This document shows, one piece after another, positions 23,341 through 35,008 of a DNA stretch of 64,000 nucleotides. This DNA comes from Omphiscola glabra (lineage: Eukaryota > Mollusca > Gastropoda > Lymnaeidae), in NCBI GenBank assembly GCA_964017045.1, contig OZ024794.1, positions 37,292,210-37,356,209 of the forward strand, given 5' to 3'. How positions within the stretch are numbered: position 1 is the stretch's first letter; every line of letters begins with the position of its first letter. The notes below the pieces were generated by a model. It ran no database searches. It was given only the letters and a program-made list of their open reading frames with translations, and had not been told where the DNA came from. The position numbers and the translations under genes were made by a program.

Positions 23341-24068
23341 CAGTGATTCCTAGTCTATCATGGGGTTTAGGTTCCAGAACCCCCTTGCGATAGGTGAAAA
23401 TCCGTGAAGTATTCCTTATATTTAATTTATTATTTATATTATTTTAAGGCTTTATAAAACGTCCCCACATTCTTGGACTTGGGTTCAATGTCAGAAGCCC
23501 TAGCAGGCACAGAACGTTTGGGCAACATCGTAGGGCTAGAAATAAATAAACATTTTATAGAAATTTTCATAAAAACACAACAGTGCAGAGCAACACTATG
23601 CGCAGCTATCAGACAACATTGTAGAATGGACGAGGCAAGATGCTGAATGCTATATGTGGGAGACGAAGCAGACTCATGCTACAGTCACTGAGCCTATCAC
23701 AGCCCAGGATACAGAAGACATTGCTTCCGACGGTTGCCTCCCATCCATCAGCCAAAAGAGTGACGTAACTACGTTTTCCATATGTGCAAGTCTTTGTTTA
23801 CTCATCTGCTGTAAGGTATGTATTTAATTTTGATTCAATATTCTTTTAACATGTTTCAATTTATATTTTATATATTTTTTTATAATGTTTTCAATTTTTT
23901 AAGCTAGAAAATGATTATTTTACCACCAAAATAATTCAAATAATAAATAATTAAAAATACATATGTACCGGTACTGCAAAATTTGGCTATATAGCAAAAA
24001 ATTGGTGATGCAAGTAAAACATCTGTGACACTGCAAAAAGTGAACCCACAACAGACATGGGATCACTG
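23341..24068. mobile_element. Tigger/pogo-like short DNA element
   Basis: Ends CAGTGATTCC and GGGATCACTG are inverted repeats with one mismatch. Just inside lie GGTTCCAGAACCCCCTTGCG and GTGAAAATCCGTGAAGTA, wording typical of Tigger/pogo-derived short elements. No open frame survives. A TA target duplication is not visible, so the superfamily is tentative. Confidence 0.55.
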
Positions 24069-25287
24069 TTTTATTACTATTATCATTAAAAGAATAATGT
24101 TAAAATGAGCAACACAAAGTACCCTATCTAGTCTAGCTAGCAAGAAAACAAAGGTATAATCCCAAAAGAAGAAAAATGGTCATTTGATAAAGTTTAATTT
24201 ATTATCTTTTCTTAGAAAAAACAGTTCTTTTATTCTCAAAGCAGATATGATTAAAACATAATCTATATTGTAATCCTGCCAGCAAATTAAAATAAGAATT
24301 AATTATTAAAATTAAACAAAAAATGGAAGAATTTAGTAACTTCAGAAAATTACATTACCTATTAGCAAGGAACTATACATCCTTAATAAGAATTGAGAAA
24401 ATAACATGACTTTAAAAAAGGAAGCATTGAATACAAATCCCTTGGTAAACAAATATTATCACATTACACATTATAAGTGCTACTCACAATACATGATCAA
24501 ATATAACTGCAAAATAAAAACAAAAACATCAAATGTCTTCATATCCATATAGTTTGCTTGAAACAGCCCTCTTAAACTTAAATAACTGCAAAATCCAGTG
24601 TTTTCCAAATTTTGGAGTGGGGCACAAAATAGCAAGATAGATCAAAAGATGGCAGGTAGCATGTTACATAATTTTAGTTAAGACATTTTAAATATTATTT
24701 TTATCATATGCTTCAAATAAATTAATAAAAAGCTTTTGGAATGTTTACCAATAGAAATGTTGAAATGGGACAAATTGTCATGAAAATTATTTATCAGCAA
24801 GTCAGTTGGTGGCAGGCCATGCAAAATCATTACCAACATCAGGGAGTGCCACAATGTGTTAATACACAGAATACAGTAAATTTTACACTAAATTTTAAAG
24901 GAAATAAAGATAATCATAAAAACTTAATAAAGGAAATAAATCAACTCAATTTATTTGGTGGTGTAGTCATAAAATAAACAACAGTATAAAACATTGCGTG
25001 GTGAATGTTAATGCATAACTAAAAAATACTGAGTATGACGCAAACTTTTCATTTCCCATTTGTGATGAAAGATCATAAGTTGTGCTGTAATATTGTAAAC
25101 AATGTTATGTAATAAAGCTAATTATTTTATCCTTTTAAATGTGATTTCAAAATGTAGTTATTGTATTACTTCCCATTCAATTGAATGTGTGTGTGTGTGA
25201 CACACAATATTATCAAACTGGTTGCCTGAGTGTTAAATATGAAAAAAGTACCATTATTTTGTTTGCTGTTATTTTTTAAGGTTTTTG
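24069..25287. other. Putative PGAP3 3' UTR and downstream region
   Basis: AT-rich sequence immediately beyond the PGAP3 stop codon on the - strand. An AATAAA on the - strand lies at 24950-24955, 333 bases past the stop. A TGTGTGTGTGTGACACACA remnant at 25188-25206 is shared with the 5' end of family A. The + strand open frame at 24741-24977 has no family resemblance. Confidence 0.4.
24950..24955 (-). terminator. Candidate PGAP3 polyadenylation signal
   Basis: AATAAA on the - strand about 330 bases after the stop codon. Other copies of the hexamer exist further on, so the choice rests on proximity alone. Confidence 0.3.
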
Positions 25288-28200
25288 CTAAATCATCTTT
25301 TTTATATCTTGAACTTCCTTAGGGCTGGGTTTATAAAGAGCATCATCAATAATAAAACTGAAAAGTAAGGATAGTGTAAAAATTTCGATGAAAACTTATT
25401 TTAAAAAATTATTTACAAATATTTAATTTTTAATGTATCTTAAAATTCATTACGCAAAGAAAGTCTGTGCAGAAAATATTTTTTAAAATTTGAAAAAATA
25501 ACAACAGGAAAATATTTAAGTTTTTTCCTACAATTAATTGGAATCCTCTGGCTTCATAGAGTGCCTCACTACCTTTCTGCACATACTGCACATACTTTAT
25601 TTGCATAAAGAATTATAAGAAAATTATTTTCTTCTTTTAAGTTTGTTTAAATTTGTCTTTGAAAGAAAGACTTTTTTTAAAGTTTGGAAAAAAAAAATTC
25701 TCTATTCAATTCAACATCCCATAATGAAGATAATTCTTAAATAATGACTATATCATACACAAATTTTTGTTGCTGTTATACTACGAGAAGGTTCATTACT
25801 CCTTAAAATATCTGGCAGACTTAGTTTTGCCAAAAGCTAATGGCTTTAAGTTTATCTTTCCCATCATGTTTGATTTTAAAAGAAAAGTTATTTTGCCTTT
25901 ATGATTTTGACATCGGTTACCTCAGTGTAAATTGATTCTAATATCTGAAAGTGATTTAATTTTATATCGTGACAGTGCAATTTTTCTTTTTAATCCAAGC
26001 TATTGTTTTCCATCTTACAACAACCGTACTTATCTTAACCCTACAAAAAAAATTAAGCTAAAAATACACACATGTTACTTACCTATACCAAAGTAGGTTT
26101 AGAGGCACTGTTCCAGCATGCCAAATGGCATGTGCATCAAACATCCAAAGTAATGGTGGAAAATCTCCTAATTCTAATCCAAGCAAGATATTGAGGCCTA
26201 CCATCACAGTTATACACTTCCACACATAGGGTTTGCTTTTCCGGTACCACAAACTCCATGCAACCCATCCAAGGGCATTAACTGCTCCTGAAATTTAAAT
26301 GTGTCAAATATTTTCTGTTTTGACGTTCCAATACGCATGAATTAGAGTGTCTAAGTCGCAGGGTTTAAAAAAAAAAATATTGATGTAGTGATGTTATAAC
26401 TATCCGCAACTATATAATCAGTCACAGACTTGTGGAAGTAAAGTATTTTTGTTTTATTATTATTATTTTAATTAATATAATATGAAGATCTAACGTAACT
26501 TTTACATTACAATGTTATTCTGTCATTTATGGTTGACATCCATCACCACTGCTATTTTTGTCTTCTGATTTACCAAAAAGGTTATTATAAATGTTACTAA
26601 ATCAAATTTTACTTGCAATTTGATATAAAATGAAATTACTTCCTTTAAAGAATATAATAATATGCCAACCTTTTGAAATCAAAACTGTGGATAGAACTCA
26701 AATAAATACACAGTACACTACAAAAGATAGCCAAAATAATATTTCTATTATTTTAAATTTTTTGTTTGCAATTGTGCAATATTTGTCTTTTCAGTATGTC
26801 TGGATTTGTTTTTAAACCTAGGCAACAAGTGTCTGTTAATTTTACAAATATAATTGATCATGTCACTGCATAAAACCAGATAAAACACCAATAAGCCCCT
26901 TTTGGAGACATCCAAATGAGACGGTAACACATCACCTCTTCTACTACCCAGGTCTTAAGGATACGCCTCAACTGTCAAGCGAAAATAAAAGACAACCCCA
27001 ACATCTTATATACAAACAGAGAAAGTGTGCAAATTCTTCACTATAGCCTTGGACCAGAAGGGCACATGCCCAAATGGCTACTGGTTTTGAATGATGAAGA
27101 TAACTGACATTCTCAAAGCTACTAATTACAATCTCAACTGAAGACTATTCATGGTTTAATATCCCAATAGACATCCACTGTTAGCAGTCAAAAAAGTAAC
27201 CCCAATGCAATATTTAGACATTTACTCATTCATTAACGACTGTTATGAGGTCACATTGAATGGGCCTATAGGTTTTAAATTTGATTATTAATCCCATTTA
27301 TTTTACAACCCACCCAAATAAAAAATGTAATCAGAGCAATTTTCAACAGTTGCAGAAGTATATGTTTTTAATAACCTGGAATAACAACATACACAGTCAT
27401 GTAAGGGTTGCATAAATTTGAAAAACTAAGTACAAAATAAAGGAAATTTGTATCACTGGCATGTTCAGTAAATAAAATAACAATTCAACTCCTCACTTCT
27501 GCTGCCATTTCATTGTTTTCTTTAGACTTGCCCTTCTTTACTTTTGTACACAACAGAGCCAAACACTGAAAGGTCATCTTTAATTTTGTGTTAAATTATA
27601 TGTGGGTGTGAGACACTGCCTTACTTAAAATAAAACCCATTTAACTGTTCCACATTTTCCTGATATTATCTATGATAAGTTTCTAGTCTCTTCAAACATA
27701 ATCTGCACATTTAATTGACAAGCCCAAAAGTATTCACAATGAACAAACAATTGTTTAAAATATTAGAGGGATATTTATATACACTTGGGTACCTTCATTT
27801 GGTTTAACTCAATACTATGACAATGAAGACAAGATTGCTGTAAATTCTGAACGTTATGAGACTTTGTGCAACAATATTATTTTGACTTTAAGGGTCACTG
27901 CCTCTAAGTCTTGTGAATTATCATGAAGAGTTGTGTATTTTTTGTATTACTGATTCACTGATCTGCATATTTATGATGCCAGAAAAATCAGAACAACTTA
28001 CATTTACATGCACCAATTTTATGTAAAATTCAGGGGATCTGCTCCAGGGGATCTGTTCCAGAGATCTCCGAATGCTTGATAAATATTTTGGCAAATTCTA
28101 TAAATTAAGCACAGTTAAAGACGACTGATGTTCAGGGGAAGAATCATCAGCAGAACCCAAGAAAATAAGGCCAGGGTCAAACGATTTCATTAGATTTGTC

Positions 28201-31200
28201 ATATGACTGGGCTTAGTTATGGAGTCAGCAAAAAGAAACTTGAAGATGCTTTGTATTCCTTCAAAGTTATTTTCCTGGGCTCTTGACACTCGGATTGATG
28301 CATCAGCCAGTAGGCATGTGCTTTAAGCATCGCACGTTCATTCTTAGGATCATCACAGATAATGAAAGTTTGTTATGATATAGTGACAAAACAGCAGTCA
28401 AAAACAGAAATTGTAGTTGCCGCTTCAGCCCCCTAAACAATTAAACAGGACAGGCTTCATGAAAAGGACATCAGTGGTGCTTTTTGAGGCAAGGAAAGGA
28501 CACTAGGATTACTGAATACTTTTTTGAAGATGGCAGCCGAGTTAAAATCAGATAATCTTGTAATGTTTCCTAGCCTTAGTTTCTAGACGTTCCAATATTG
28601 TCTGTTATTGATTCATTTTAAAAAATTACCTTAAGTATTATATTATTTCCATTGCACTTTTAAACAAGAGACTACCAACATATTTCTCTAATAAATGAAA
28701 GGATTTCTGATAGGCGTTTCATCTTTCTTTACAAGATCACAATAAAAAATTTTAGTTTTGCTAATGCAAATAAAAGAAAAAATTATAAAATTAGTAAGGT
28801 TTGATAACATAATAACTGTTTAAAATTTCAACCATCAGAGTATAGACATGTTATACTTACCTATTCCTATATTAACTGCCATATTGTAACCATAATCAAA
28901 TTTAATGAATGCTAAATAGTAGATGTGGTAGACATACATGCCAGTAAGCAATACACCAACAAGAATAAGTTTAATTCTGTGTTTTGTTCCAGTCACTCTA
29001 TAAATGAATTGAAAGAAACAAATCTCAGGTTAACTTGCAATTAAAATTTAGAATAATTTTCAACGAACATATAGGCTCAACTAAATGGTTTTTACACGTT
29101 TTTTTCACAAGTAAATTTTTTTAAAGACGTTATCGCATGTACATTTTTAAAATTATTATTCAACTTCATTATAAAACTTACCTACATATGAGTGTGAAAA
29201 GATTGTAAAGCACTAAACCAAATGCACTAAAATAGTCCAGTTTCTGAAGTTAAAAAAATATATATTAGTGTTTCATCATAATTATTTAAAAAAATAACTT
29301 TTAACAACTGTACCCTTTTTAAGTAATGTAAAATAATAATAATAAGCTCAGTTACTTAAAATGTAACTCATGTTAGAGCTTAATATAATAGCTTTCAAAA
29401 AAAAAACATGATGCGTTTTGAAAAAATATTATTTAAGAGGGGAAAAAAGTTAACTTACCTCTGTAAATGACGTATCCTTAGTGTGAAATACAGTAGCACA
29501 CATCCATGTGGTAATTCCAACCTGCAGATCAATTTTGTTAAATTAAATGATCAACTGAAGTATAAAGTATGCATAAAAAACTAATTAAAAAAATTTAAGA
29601 ATTTAACATTTTTATTTGTGTCTTTTTGAATTAATTAATGTTTAAGTGAAAATGTTCTTCAGTTGAATGTCTCAAAAACGAAAGTATAGAGCAAGTAGAG
29701 ATATATTATAAGTGCCAAGGTGACTAGGTGTCACCATTAATAAGAAGCTAACATGACATGAACACAGCCAAATTCTATTTAAAAAGTAAATCAAAGACTT
29801 CTTTCTTAACAAATTGTACAATTTCAGTGTAAACAAATAAGTTATTTAGTTATTCTAAAGTGCAACAATTGGTATTCTACTAAACTTCAGTATTATCTGC
29901 TGGTTTGGGAATTCTGATTACATAGACTTAATCAAGAAAGCTAGTAATAGTAATATCAGACAAGAAAGCTAATAATAGTAGTGGAAAAAAAAACTTTTCA
30001 TTTTATGCTCTGATTGCAAACAATTTATAATTCTTACAAACTCACATTGGTATAATTTCATAAAAGAATTGAAAGTGTTTTTGTTTTTTTTTAAAACATA
30101 ATTAAAAAGTATAGGGGGTGGATTTTTTAATTAAATAACAAATGTATTTAAAGTTACAGAAATATTTTTTTGGATATGTTGACATCCTAATCCAGATTCA
30201 AAGTAGAATATACTTCTAGTTTTGGCTTCGTATTTTATTATACAAAATGCACCTCAGGAAAAAATACAATTTTGTGGCTATTCCAAGTTTATATAACAAG
30301 ATTTTATTCAATTTTGTACATGCAATGTCTGGATGGATTACTTTTAGTAGTTTTAGGTCACTTTTTCAGCAACTTCCTGATTTCCTAGAGATGTGAAATT
30401 AGGTAATCTGCTTTTACTTTTTGGTTATCACATTTTGGCTGATCAATGAATAACCTGTTCTGAAACATCAAGTGAAAATCTCACACTAGCAAAATTTAAT
30501 AGAAATAAGCTCACAATTACTTGGGTGTCACTAGAAAAATAATTGAACATTAAATTTTTAAATTTGTTCAAAGAATTTTTTTTCTTAAATGTCTTTCAAT
30601 AACATAATTACCAAAGCCATGCCATGCCAAACAATAAACATAGGTGTAGAAGATGGTACTTTGGCCCGATATTGAAAAAGAGCCAGATGAGAGAGGCCAT
30701 TGAGTAGAGAAAATATCATTGAAGCTGGCTCTTGAATTCCTGCCAATCTGACGAATGGCCACTGAAAATATTTATTTTTAATACCATTAGAAATTTGCAA
30801 ATTTGTTTAAGATACGGTAATATAATACTTTTGACAAGGTAAAAAATCATCTATATAATTAATAAAATAAAGAAGCAATCTGGATTTGCATTATATTTAT
30901 AATAAAGCAAAAGTGTACAATCTGGTGGTAATAAAATTTCAATCTCTGCTTGGAATTGAGGTTAAAATAATTATTTTTTAAAATTTATATCTAACATAAA
31001 ACAGTTATTTTTACCAGATTGGCAGAAGACAATCCTGAGTTTGTTTTAAATATCCAAATATGACATCCCACTATATAGGTGATTATTTAACCACTTCCCA
31101 CCCCCTTTCCCCCATTGTTGCATATTGTCACACAAATTTAGACCCCCCCCCCCTGATGATTGATGTCATTTAAGGATGGCGCCGTATATTTCAAATTTTG

Positions 31201-31492
31201 TACGCACCTTGCCAAAAAATTGGGGTACTTCACTACTATCTCGATGATATGCCTCGACTGTTGTCCACATACACTCATATTTGCATTCATCCAAACATGT
31301 CCACCTTAGAAACTGCATGTGCAAAGGTTGGGCTAATGTGAACTCTGTTACATTTGTACAATTTTGAGCAACACAGCTTTGGATGCATTTTCCAAATATG
31401 TATGATCTATCCCCATTTGATGCATAAACAAATTTAATGATTCCAATGCTAATGATAATATTGACGACAAGTAGATTGAAAAACAGCCCCAT
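25288..31492 (-). CDS. PGAP3: PGAP3, post-GPI-attachment phospholipase-like membrane protein
   Basis: Seven coding exons on the - strand, in transcript order 31492-31208, 30761-30612, 29521-29459, 29243-29182, 28997-28861, 26287-26083 and 25357-25288, all GT-AG with matching phases. The product is 323 residues (human about 320). A signal peptide (about residues 1-25) is followed by a cysteine-rich luminal domain with NCTN/NVT glycosylation sequons and WTCLDECKYECMW, then seven predicted membrane segments. Conserved Per1/CREST features are VFHTKDTSFTEKLDYF and FDAHAIWHAGTVPLN, holding the histidines and aspartates thought to be catalytic. In the family the protein acts in the Golgi, removing the unsaturated sn-2 acyl chain from the lipid of GPI-anchored proteins. 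ATG 31492 is chosen because an in-frame stop lies at 31502-31504. The last exon codes only 22 residues plus stop but matches the family tail (FIIDDALY). The gene is convergent with CFAP210. Confidence 0.96.
26880..27110. repeat. LINE-derived 3' fragment in PGAP3 intron
   Basis: Shares AAAACACCAATA/G, ACATCCAAATGAGA(C/T)GGTAA, ACATCACCTCTT and GGGCACATGCC, in the same order, with 58920-59110. At that second site the motifs follow a decayed LINE reverse-transcriptase tail, so this fragment is probably the 3' end of the same LINE family. No coding potential. Confidence 0.55.
31090..31186. mobile_element. Single end of a CRE-type inverted-end DNA element
   Basis: C-rich tract, ATTGTCACACAAATTTAGAC, a second C run, then TTGATGTCATTTAAGGATGG. 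This is the right-hand end seen at 6560-6652 and 37560-37655. No left end is found nearby. It lies in PGAP3 intron 1, ending about 20 bases from the exon 1 donor site. Confidence 0.5.
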
Positions 31493-32340
31493 CACAGCTT
31501 CTTAAAACTTGGTTTAAAGATACCGGTAACTGAAATAAATAAGCATGACAAGATATTATACACTTCTGATGATCATTTAGAATGTAAATAGAGATTGATG
31601 TAAAGCCATATGGTAATAGTAATAGTAATAGTTAGTAAATGCCAAAGAGGGCAATCAGATAAAAAAAAGTTTTGCCAACTGTAACTTTTTTCACTACTGG
31701 TAATTATTTTGTAGATTTTTTAATGATTGAAGGAAGTTAAGGATTGTTTTTTTTTTTTCATTTCCTTCTTTAAATCATGATGGTTCAGTTGGGAAATAGT
31801 TATTGATTGTTTTACAGCTTGATTTCATCAGATCTTTAAATTTATAAATTTATATTTGACAAAAATCTAATACAGAAGTATTTAGCAATAGACTCAATAG
31901 TCTTTGAAAACATGCAGTGGACCTCTTGATTTCTTGCACCACAAATATTAACCAAAAAAAATTCAGCTAAAGGATCCTTTCCTCTTCAATATGGTATTCT
32001 AGAATCCTCTGAGTAAACCAATTTCTTTGGTTTCAATAAGCCTGATTTTAAACATGATATGTTGGCATGGATATGCAAAGTAAAGTGGTGATTACTACAT
32101 ACCAATATATAATACTAATAATTAATATGATGATACTACTATATTTTATTATATATATTAATTAAATTTAAAATAATAGTATTATTATTAATAGTCATTG
32201 CCGCCGCTGGGCCACATCACCTATATGCCTATATTAACATCTGTCCCTTCAGGCTCAGGTCTAATGGGTCCGAAAGCTTTTATTTTTTTTTTATATTTAA
32301 AATAAGGGTAAATGTGAAGAGATGGGACCGCGATTTTTAC
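31493..32340. other. PGAP3 upstream region
   Basis: Non-coding sequence upstream of the PGAP3 start. No TATA box or CpG-rich promoter is evident. A TACCGGTA motif lies at 31520-31527, and an ATTATATTAATTA-rich tract at 32105-32195. Confidence 0.35.
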
Positions 32341-32475
32341 CATGGCTAAATCTATCCCTCACCGTACCCTAAATCTATCCCTCAACCTAACCTGAACCCT
32401 AAATCTATCCCTAACCTGAACCCTAAACCTATGCCTCACCCTAACCTGAACCCTAAATCTATCCCTCACCCTAAT
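32341..32475. repeat. Telomere-like degenerate tandem repeat
   Basis: Four to five tandem units of CCCTAACCTGAACCCTAAA plus TCTATCCCTCA, the same satellite found on both sides of CFAP210 exon 1. Confidence 0.7.
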
Positions 32476-32707
32476 CTGTCATGCAAATGACGCCATGGCC
32501 CTATCTCTACACATTAGCCAAAATGGGCTAGGCTCAGGCTCTTGTATTATAAGTTATAAGTTATTTGACTGATTACAATTACTCCTGTTCATACGTCTTT
32601 TGTTTACATTTTTGGTGAAATGTATATTTTTTTAACTTATTAGAATTCCACTTTTTACCGAGAAATAAAATAGATCCGAGAACCTTTTATCTTTAAGATT
32701 TTTTGGT

Positions 32708-32812
32708 TAATGTGCTGTTGTGGTCCCTCTGTCGCTCACCCTAACCCGAACCCTAAATCTATCATAAACAAAGGGAAGTGACTCCCAATAAGGGGACCAC
32801 AACAGCACATTA
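32708..32812. mobile_element. 105-bp palindromic element, intact copy (MITE-like)
   Basis: Perfect 19-bp inverted ends: TAATGTGCTGTTGTGGTCC at 32708-32726 and its complement at 32794-32812. The centre carries CACCCTAACCCGAACCCTAA. Two further copies with a changed left arm lie at 2718-2819 and 3841-3942. The size and inverted ends resemble a very small DNA element; no target duplication is certain. Confidence 0.7.
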
Positions 32813-32937
32813 GCCGATTTTTTCATTAATTATTTTTAATTGTGGATGCTTAAGTTTTTCAGAAACTTTCGAATGCGAATGCATGCTGGCACTGGCAGGG
32901 GAAAGTTTATCATAATTTGTTACTAAGACAAATTTTA

Positions 32938-33195
32938 GGAAATAAGTAAAACACAGTAAGGTTAAACCTGATAAAAGGAACGCAACAAAACAACGAACGC
33001 GTCGACAGGAAGCCTTCATCAGCGAACAAACAGAAAAACGAATAAAATTTTTTAAAATGTATCAAAAAATGTAATGTAGCACTTAGCTTAGACGTAATGT
33101 CCAAGAGGGGCCTTTTATCAGGTTTAACCTTACTGTGTTTTACTAATTTCCTATTGTGCTAACCTGATTGCAGTCTCCCCCAATTTATACCTTTT
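32938..33195. mobile_element. Short Penelope-like insertion, inverted arms only (258 bp)
   Basis: Flanked by the exact 14-bp duplication TAAGACAAATTTTA (32924-32937 and 33196-33209). The left part (AACACAGTAAGGTTAAACCT, hammerhead-like box, CAAGAGGGG) is followed at once by the inverted right end (AGGTTTAACCTTACTGTGTT ... CTCCCCC). These are the ends of the larger Penelope-like element at 33454-34996, without any coding core. It therefore moved as a tiny non-autonomous unit. Confidence 0.85.
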
Positions 33196-33742
33196 TAAGA
33201 CAAATTTTACAGTTTTTTTTTTTGGGGGGGGGGAGTTTACGTACGTAATTGCTCTTGTGTTGCTCTCCGATTATACAAAAAGAAATTCAAGTATGCATTG
33301 TAACCCATTGTGAATATATCACTTTCGCTCGTGACCCTTTGGTGTCTTAAAATTTGCCCCCACCCCAATTATTTTTAAAGTGACAATTAAAAAAGAAATA
33401 AGTTTATGTGTGTGGGCGGGGGGGGGGGGTGGAGCCATTGCTTGTCTTGGGCAATTAGTAGAACACAGTAAGGTTAAACCTGATAAAAGGAACGCAACAA
33501 AACAACGAACGTGTCGGCAGGAAGCCTTCATCAGCGAACAAACACAAAAAACTAATAAAATGAGAATGTATTAAAAATATATATATAATCTAGCACTTAG
33601 ATCAGAAGTAGTATCCAAGAGGGCAGCAAATGATTAGTGACAGAAAGTAAGTGGGAGAAAGGTTTAAATAGGAATGAGTGAAAGAAAAGAGGAGAAGTAA
33701 GTCCACTGCGATAGGTCGTGACGTGGAGGGGCGGAGCAAGGT

Positions 33743-34729
33743 TCAAACAGTGAATAGAGACATGACATTCAACCCATGTGGGTACAAGGTGTCATAAGTC
33801 AAAATAAGCCTGTGCTCCAAATTCACCCGGCTGGGTGTGTTGGTGCTGGTCACAATCGCGCATATAGAAAAGTCCGCCTTGCCCAGGTGGTCGGCTCTTT
33901 TGAAGTGTTTGGAGACAGGACACTGTTTATCGTGTGTAATAATACGGAGGTGTTCAGTACACCGGTCAGAGAGTCGGCGTCCTGTCTCCCCAATGTATGA
34001 CATCTGGCAGCGTGTGCAAACAATAGCGTAGATAACATTGCGGCTAGTACAAAGGAAACCGCCGCGTATCTGAAAACTGCCCTTAGGGAAATGTATGTTT
34101 TGAGTCTGGAAGACAAAAGGGCAAGTGTTGCATCGGCTGCGGCCACGTGGCTTGGTCCCGAAGTGGGAGGGGGCAGCGTTGATACGGCTGTGCACCAGGA
34201 GGTCTCTCAGATTTTTGTCCCGTCTAAAAACAATGAGAGGTGGGGAGGAGAGGATGTCTCGTGTCTCTGTGTCTGCGAGTAATATAGAACGGTTTTTAAG
34301 GAAAACACGTTTAGCTATAAGATTGTGTGGGTGATAAGTGATGATAAGTTTGGTCCTGTCAACATTGTCGCTCAGACGAGGCCTGAAGGCATCAGCATGG
34401 GTAATTTTCTTAACCCTTTGAAGGGCTGATGAAAGTACTGTCTCCGGGTAAGACCTACATCGGAAATAGTCTATCATCTCAAGTGCTTTGTCCCAAAAGT
34501 CCTCCTCCGACTGACAAAGTCGACGAAGTAGTTGAGAGAAAGGAATAGAGTCTTTACAGGATTTAGGGTGGGAGGAGGAGTAGAGTAGATAGCTGTGGCT
34601 GTCAGTAGGCTTAAAGTAGTCGGAGGTGCATGGGTTGAATGTCATGTCTCTATTCACTGTTTGAACCTTGCTCCGCCCCTCCACGTCACGACCTATCGCA
34701 GTGGACTTACTTCTCCTCTTTTCTTTCAC
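33743..34729 (-). pseudogene. Penelope-like C-terminal protein: connector plus GIY-YIG endonuclease
   Basis: An unbroken frame of 328 codons. Its first ~35 residues are read from the inverted arm and are not native. Native homology begins near DYFKPTDSHSYLLYSSSHP, a phrase of the reverse-transcriptase-to-endonuclease connector of Penelope-like elements. Further on come RRDKNLRDLLV, a zinc-binding CNTCPF motif, and the endonuclease core YAIVCTRCQMSYIGETGRRL with SDRCTEH and a downstream LEHRLI glutamate region. The GIY-YIG nickase primes insertion in this class. The upstream reverse transcriptase (about 400 residues) is missing, so the copy is a truncated insertion even though no stop or frameshift has damaged what remains. 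Confidence 0.9.
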
Positions 34730-34867
34730 TCTTCCCTATTTAAACCTTTCTCCCACTTACTTTCTGTCACTAATCATTTGCTGCCCTCTTGGATACTACT
34801 TCTGAGCTAAGTGCTAGATTATATATTTTTTTTAATACATTCTCATTTTATTAGTTTTTGTGTTTGC

Positions 34868-34904
34868 TCGCTGATGAAGGCTTCCTGCCGACACGTTCGT
34901 TGTT
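34868..34904 (+). ncRNA. Hammerhead-ribozyme-like motif in Penelope arm (degenerate)
   Basis: The + strand reads CTGATGA (34871-34877), a GGC...GCC stem and then GACACG where the hammerhead consensus has GAAACG. A small hairpin ACG-TT-CGT follows. The same motif lies inverted at 33511-33534 and in the 258-bp copy at 33002-33022. Penelope-like elements are known to carry hammerhead motifs in their pseudo-LTRs. One core base (A to C) and an extra A before stem II depart from consensus, and stem I does not pair well. Self-cleavage is therefore doubtful. Confidence 0.35.
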
Positions 34905-35008
34905 TTGTTGCGTTCCTTTTATCAGGTTTAACCTTACTGTGTTCTACTAATTTCCTATTGTGCTAACCTGATTGCATTCTCCCCCATTATTACCTTTTGT
35001 CTTGGGCA

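Larger units (their letters stand above)
33454..34996 (-). mobile_element. Penelope-like element with inverted terminal arms
   Basis: Exact 12-bp target duplication TTGTCTTGGGCA at 33442-33453 and 34997-35008. The two arms, about 33454-33779 and 34630-34953, are near-identical inverted copies of roughly 325 bp. Between and across them lies a - strand coding region for a Penelope connector plus GIY-YIG endonuclease. The right arm continues for about 43 bases (CTATTGTGCTAACC ... CTCCCCC), a tail also present in the 258-bp copy. Inverted pseudo-LTRs and variable target duplications are known for this class. The reverse transcriptase is absent. Confidence 0.92.

Noticed and set aside
24741..24977. 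78-codon + strand frame
   Set aside because: No motif or splice context; it overlaps the likely PGAP3 3' UTR on the other strand.
28098..28289. 63-codon - strand frame between PGAP3 exons
   Set aside because: Not in phase with the PGAP3 exons, lacks membrane-segment character and corresponds to no part of the family; intronic.
33776..34334. Several + strand open frames
   Set aside because: They are antisense to the Penelope-like endonuclease frame and have no family motifs.
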